From Glandiceps talaboti (lineage: Eukaryota; Hemichordata; Enteropneusta; Spengelidae), in contig NC_135558.1 in NCBI RefSeq assembly GCF_964340395.1, positions 23,517,064-23,581,063 on the forward strand: 64,000 nt of DNA, in the 5' to 3' direction. Under the pieces are notes generated by a model, which saw only the letters and a program-made list of their open reading frames with translations, searched no databases and was not told where the DNA came from. Numbering within the stretch: the first letter of the stretch is position 1; each line of letters opens with the position of its first letter. Position numbers and translations under genes: made by a program. Below are positions 58,901 through 64,000 of the stretch, one piece after another.

Positions 58901-61900
58901 TAATGTGATCGATACGTGTCATATACTAGGTTATCGAGTAATGTGATCGATACGTGTCATACACTAGGTTATCAAGTAATGTGATCGATACGTGTGATAT
59001 ACTAGGTTATCAAGTAATGTGATCGATACGTGTCATATACTAGGTTATCAAGTAATGTGATCGATACGTGTCATATACTAGGTTATCAAGTAATGTGATC
59101 GATACGTGTCATATACTAGGTTATCGAGTAATGTGATCGATACGTGTCATATACTTGGTTATCAAGTAATGTGATCGATACGTGTCATATACTAGGTTAT
59201 CAAGTAATCTGATCGATACGTGTGATATACTAGGTTATCAAGTAATCTGATCGATACATGTGATATACTTGGTTATCAAGTAATCTGATCGATACGTGTC
59301 ATATACTAGGTTATCAAGTAATGTGATCGATACGTGTCATATACTAGGTTATCGAGTAATGTGATCGATACGTGTCATATACTAGGTTATCAAGTAATGT
59401 GATCGATACGTGTCATACACTAGGTTATCAAGTAATGTGATCGATACGTGTGATATACTAGGTTATCAAGTAATCTGATCGATACGTGTCATATACTAGG
59501 TTATCAAGTAATCTGATCGATACGTGTGATATACTAGGTTATCAAGTAATCTGATCGATAGGTGTGATATACTTGGTTATCAAGTAATCTGATTGATACG
59601 TGTGATATACTAGGTTATCAAGTAATGTGATCGATACGTGTCATACACTAGGTTATCAAGTAATGTGATCGATACGTGTCATATACTAGGTTATCGAGTA
59701 ATGTGATCGATACGTGTCATATACTAGGTTATCAAGTAATCTGATCGATACGTGTGATATACTAGGTTATCAAGTAATCTGATCGATACGTGTCATATAC
59801 TAGGTTATCAAGTAATGTGATCGATACGTGTCATATACTAGGTTATCGAGTAATGTGATTGATATGTGTCATATACTAGGTTATTGAGTAATGTGATCGA
59901 TACGTGTCATATACTTGGTTATCGAGTAATGTGATCGATACGTGTCATATACTAGGTTATCGAGTAATGTGATCGATACGTGTCATATACTTGGTTATCG
60001 AGTAATGTGATCGATACATGTCATATACTAGGTTATCAAGTAATGTGATTGGTACGTGTCATATACTAGGTTATCAAGTAATGTGATCGATACGTGTCAT
60101 ATACTAGGTTATCGAGTAATGTGATCGATACGTGTCATATACTAGGTTATCAAGTAATCTGATCGATACGTGTCATATACTTGGTTATCAAGAAATATGA
60201 TCGATACGTGTCATATACTAGGTTATCAAGTAATGTGATCGATACGTGTGATATACTTGGTTATCAAGTAATGTGATCGATACGTGTGATATACTAGGTT
60301 ATCAAGTAATCTGATCGATACGTGTGATATACTTGGTTATCAAGTAATCTGATCGATACGTGTGATATACTTGGTTATCAAGTAATGTGATCGATACGTG
60401 TCATATACTAGGTTATCAAGTAATGTGATCGATACGTGTCATATACTAGGTTATCGAGTAATGTGATTGATATGTGTCATATACTAGGTTATAGAGTAAT
60501 GTGATCGATACGTGTAATATACTTGGTTATCGAGTAATGTGATCGATACGTGTCATATACTTGGTTATCGAGTAATGTGATCGATACGTGTCATATACTA
60601 GGTTATCGAGTAATGTGATCGATACGTGTCATATACTTGGTTATCAAGTAATGTGATTGATACGTGTCATATACTAGGTTATTGAGTAATGTGATTGGTA
60701 CGTATCATATACTAGGTTATCAAGTAATGTGATCGATACGTGTGATATACTAGGTTATCGAGTAATGTGATCGATACGTATCATGTACTGGGTTATCAAG
60801 TAATGTGATTGATACGTGTCATACACTAGGTTATCAAGTAATGTGATTGATACGTGTCATATACTTGGTTATCAAGTAATGTGATCGATACGTGTCATAT
60901 ACTAGGTTATCGAGTAATGTGATCGATACGTGTCATACACTAGGTTATCAAGTAATGTGATCGATACGTGTCATATATTTGGTTATCAAGTAATGTGATC
61001 GATATGTGTCATATACTAGGTTATCAAGTAATGTGATTGATACGTGTCATATACTAGGTTATCAAGTAATGTGATCGATACGTGTCATATACTAGGTTAT
61101 CGAGTAATGTGATCGATACGTGTCATACACTAGGTTATCAAGTAATGTGATCGATACGTGTCATATATTTGGTTATCGAGTAATGTGATCGATACGTGTC
61201 ATATACTTGGTTATCAAGTAATGTGATCGATACGTGTCATATACTAGGTTATCAAGTAATCTGATCGATACGTGTGATATACTAGGTTATCAAGTAATCT
61301 GATCGATACGTGTGATATACTTGGTTATCAAGTAATCTGATCGATACGTGTCATATACTAGGTTATCAAGTAATGTGATTGATACGTGTGATATACTAGG
61401 TTATCAAGTAATGTGATCGATACGTGTCATATACTAGGTTATCAAGTAATGTGATCGATACGTATCATATACTAGGTTATCAAGTAATGTGATCGATACG
61501 TGTCATATACTAGGTTATCGAGTAATGTGATCGATACGTGTCATATACTAGGTTATCGAGTAATCTGATCGATACGTGTCACATACTTGGTTATCAAGTA
61601 ATGTGATCGATACGTGTCATATACTAGGTTATCAAGTAATGTGATCGATACGTGTGATATACTAGGTTATCAAGTAATGTGATCGATACGTGTCATATAC
61701 TAGGTTATCAAGTAATGTGATCGATACGTGTGATATACTAGGTTATCAAGTAATGTGATCGATACGTGTCATATACTAGGTAATCAAGTAATGTGATCGA
61801 TACGTGTCATATACTTGGTTATCAAGTAATGTGATCGATACGTGTGATACACTAGGTTATCGAGTAATGTGATTGATACGTGTCATACACTAGGTTATCA

Positions 61901-64000
61901 AGTAATGTGATCGATATGTGTCATATACTAGGTTATCAAGTAATCTGATCGATACGTGTCATATACTTGGTTATCAAGAAATGTGATTGATACGTGTCAT
62001 ATACTAGGTTATCAAGTAATATGATCGATACGTGTGATATACTAGGTTATCAAGTAATATGATCGATATGTGTCATATACTTGGTTATCAAGTAATGTGA
62101 TCGATACGTGTCATATACTAGGTTATCAAGTAATGTGATCGATATGTGTCATATACTAGGTTATCGAGTAATGTGATTGATATGTGTCATATACTAGGAT
62201 ATCGAGTAATGTGATCGATACGTGTCATATACTTGGTTATCGAGTAATGTGATCGATACGTGTCATATACTTGGTTATCGAGTAATGTGATCGATACGTG
62301 TCATATACTAGGTTATCGAGTAATGTGATCGATACGTGTCAAATACTTGGTTATCAAGTAATGTGATTGATACGTGTCATATACTAGGTTATCGAGTAAT
62401 GTGATTGGTACGTATCATATACTAGGTTATCAAGTAATGTGATCGATACGTGTGATATACTAGGTTATCGAGTAATGTGATCGATACGTATCATGTACTA
62501 GCCTGGTTATCAAGTAATGTGATTGATACGTGTCATACACTAGGTTATCAAGTAATGTGATCGATACGTGTCATATACTAGGTTATCAAGTAATGTGATC
62601 GATACGTGTCATATACTTGGTTATCAAGTAATGTGATCGATACGTGTCATATACTAGGTTATCAAGTAATGTGATCGATACCTGTCATATACTAGGTTAT
62701 CAAGTAATGTGATCGATACGTGCCATATACTTGGTTATCGAGTAATGTGATCGATACGTGTCATATACTTGGTTATCAAGAAATATGATCGATACGTGTG
62801 ATATACTAGGTTATCAAGTAATATGATCGATACGTGTGATATACTTGGTTATCAAGTAATGTGATCGATACGTGTCATATACTAGGTTATCAAGTAATGT
62901 GATCGATACGTGTCATATACTAGGTTATCGAGTAATGTGATTGATATGTGTCATATACTAGGTTATAGAGTAATGTGATCGATACGTGTAATATACTTGG
63001 TTATCGAGTAATGTGATCGATACGTGTCATATACTTAGTTATCGAGTAATGTGATCGATACGTGTCATATACTAGGTTATCGAGTAATGTGATCGATACG
63101 TGTCATATACTTGGTTATCAAGTAATGTGATCGATACGTGTCATATACTTGGTTATAAAGTAATGTGATCGATACGTGTCATATACTAGGTTATCAAGTA
63201 ATCTGATCGATACGTGTGATATACTAGGTTATCAAGTAATCTGATCGATACGTGTGATATACTTGGTTATCAAGTAATCTGATCGATACGTGTCATATAC
63301 TTGGTTATCAAGTAATGTGATCGATATGTGTCATATACTAGGTTATCAAGTAATGTGATCGATACGTGTCATATACTAGGTTATCGAGTAATGTGATCGA
63401 TACGTGTCATACACTAGGTTATCAAGTAATGTGATCGATACGTGTGATATACTAGGTTATCAAGTAATGTGATCGATACGTGTCATATACTAGGTTATCA
63501 AGTAATGTGATCGATACGTGTCATATACTAGGTTATCAAGTAATGTGATCGATACGTGTCATATACTAGGTTATCGAGTAATGTGATCGATACGTGTCAT
63601 ATACTTGGTTATCAAGTAATGTGATCGATACGTGTCATATACTAGGTTATCAAGTAATCTGATCGATACGTGTGATATACTAGGTTATCAAGTAATCTGA
63701 TCGATACATGTGATATACTTGGTTATCAAGTAATCTGATCGATACGTGTCATATACTAGGTTATCAAGTAATGTGATCGATACGTGTCATATACTAGGTT
63801 ATCGAGTAATGTGATCGATACGTGTCATATACTAGGTTATCAAGTAATGTGATCGATACGTGTCATACACTAGGTTATCAAGTAATGTGATCGATACGTG
63901 TGATATACTAGGTTATCAAGTAATCTGATCGATACGTGTCATATACTAGGTTATCAAGTAATCTGATCGATACGTGTGATATACTAGGTTATCAAGTAAT
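49947..64000. repeat. Minisatellite/satellite G, 38-bp unit, about 370 copies, continues past the edge
   Basis: Units contain TAATGTGATCGATACGTGTC and ATATACTAGGTTATCAAG, almost all exactly 38 bp; most carry ATCGAT. Variation is confined to a few positions (G/C/A after TAAT, C/T in ATCGAT, C/T or G/A in TACGTG, C/G after GTGT, A/T in CTAGG, A/G in ATCAAG). Ordered variants reveal block duplications of 608 bp, about 1.25 kb and 4,450 bp. The first units (49947-49990) are degraded, marking the left edge. No open frame of note. Confidence 0.97.

Noticed and set aside
43086-64000. Hammerhead motifs inside satellites A, C, F and G
   Set aside because: I looked for CTGANGA with a following GAAA in the unit sequences on both strands; none has both core parts.

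Overview
The window reads as eukaryotic, AT-rich, repeat-dominated nuclear DNA from an invertebrate animal. There is no bacterial gene organisation. Coding pieces have splice signals and are surrounded by a tRNA-derived SINE, decayed non-LTR (LINE) reverse transcriptases, a DIRS-type retrotransposon remnant, Penelope-like (PLE) sequences with hammerhead ribozymes, foldback/MITE-like elements and many microsatellites. This mix, plus G-run-rich repeats, suggests a marine invertebrate such as a lancelet or hemichordate. That placement is inference, not proof.

Tandem repeats make up a little over half of the window. There are eight main minisatellite arrays of unrelated sequence and different unit length: about 54-55 bp (1677-7348), 30 bp (12197-14762, resuming at 15798-15966), 66 bp (20362-21093), 32 bp (31003-33219), 47 bp (35217-37931), 50/40 bp (41879-42472), 41 bp (43086-49146) and 38 bp (49947 to the right edge, over 14 kb). 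Several show higher-order structure: a 240-bp 4-long-plus-1-short block, 438-bp blocks, a roughly 2.0-2.2-kb block and a 4,450-bp block.

Host genes are thin. A minus-strand open frame (378-989) looks like the last exon of a basic nuclear-type protein with an acidic tail and a poly(A) signal just after its stop. On the plus strand three or four small exons (8259-8284, 9009-9110, 10556-10660, 16054-16101) share reading phase and good splice sites and end in a stop with a poly(A) signal at 16455. They form the 3' end of a gene whose last intron holds the 30-bp array. I could not identify either protein.

The middle (16.5-34.1 kb) is a graveyard of elements: LINE 3' fragments (16746-17158, 20030-20330 minus, 28930-29198 minus, 33290-34060 minus; also 7872-8033), a DIRS-like RT/RNase H/tyrosine recombinase remnant (18971-19925), an element with 13-bp terminal inverted repeats and 146-bp internal repeats (23991-24971), and a composite of palindromes, (TA)n runs and hammerhead ribozymes (26736-28118). 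A PLE GIY-YIG endonuclease piece lies at 39512-40114. From 41.9 kb to the right edge almost everything is satellite. The most interesting items are the hammerhead ribozymes in head-to-head palindromes, the 66-bp array whose copies differ only synonymously in one frame, and the concentration and higher-order structure of the minisatellites.
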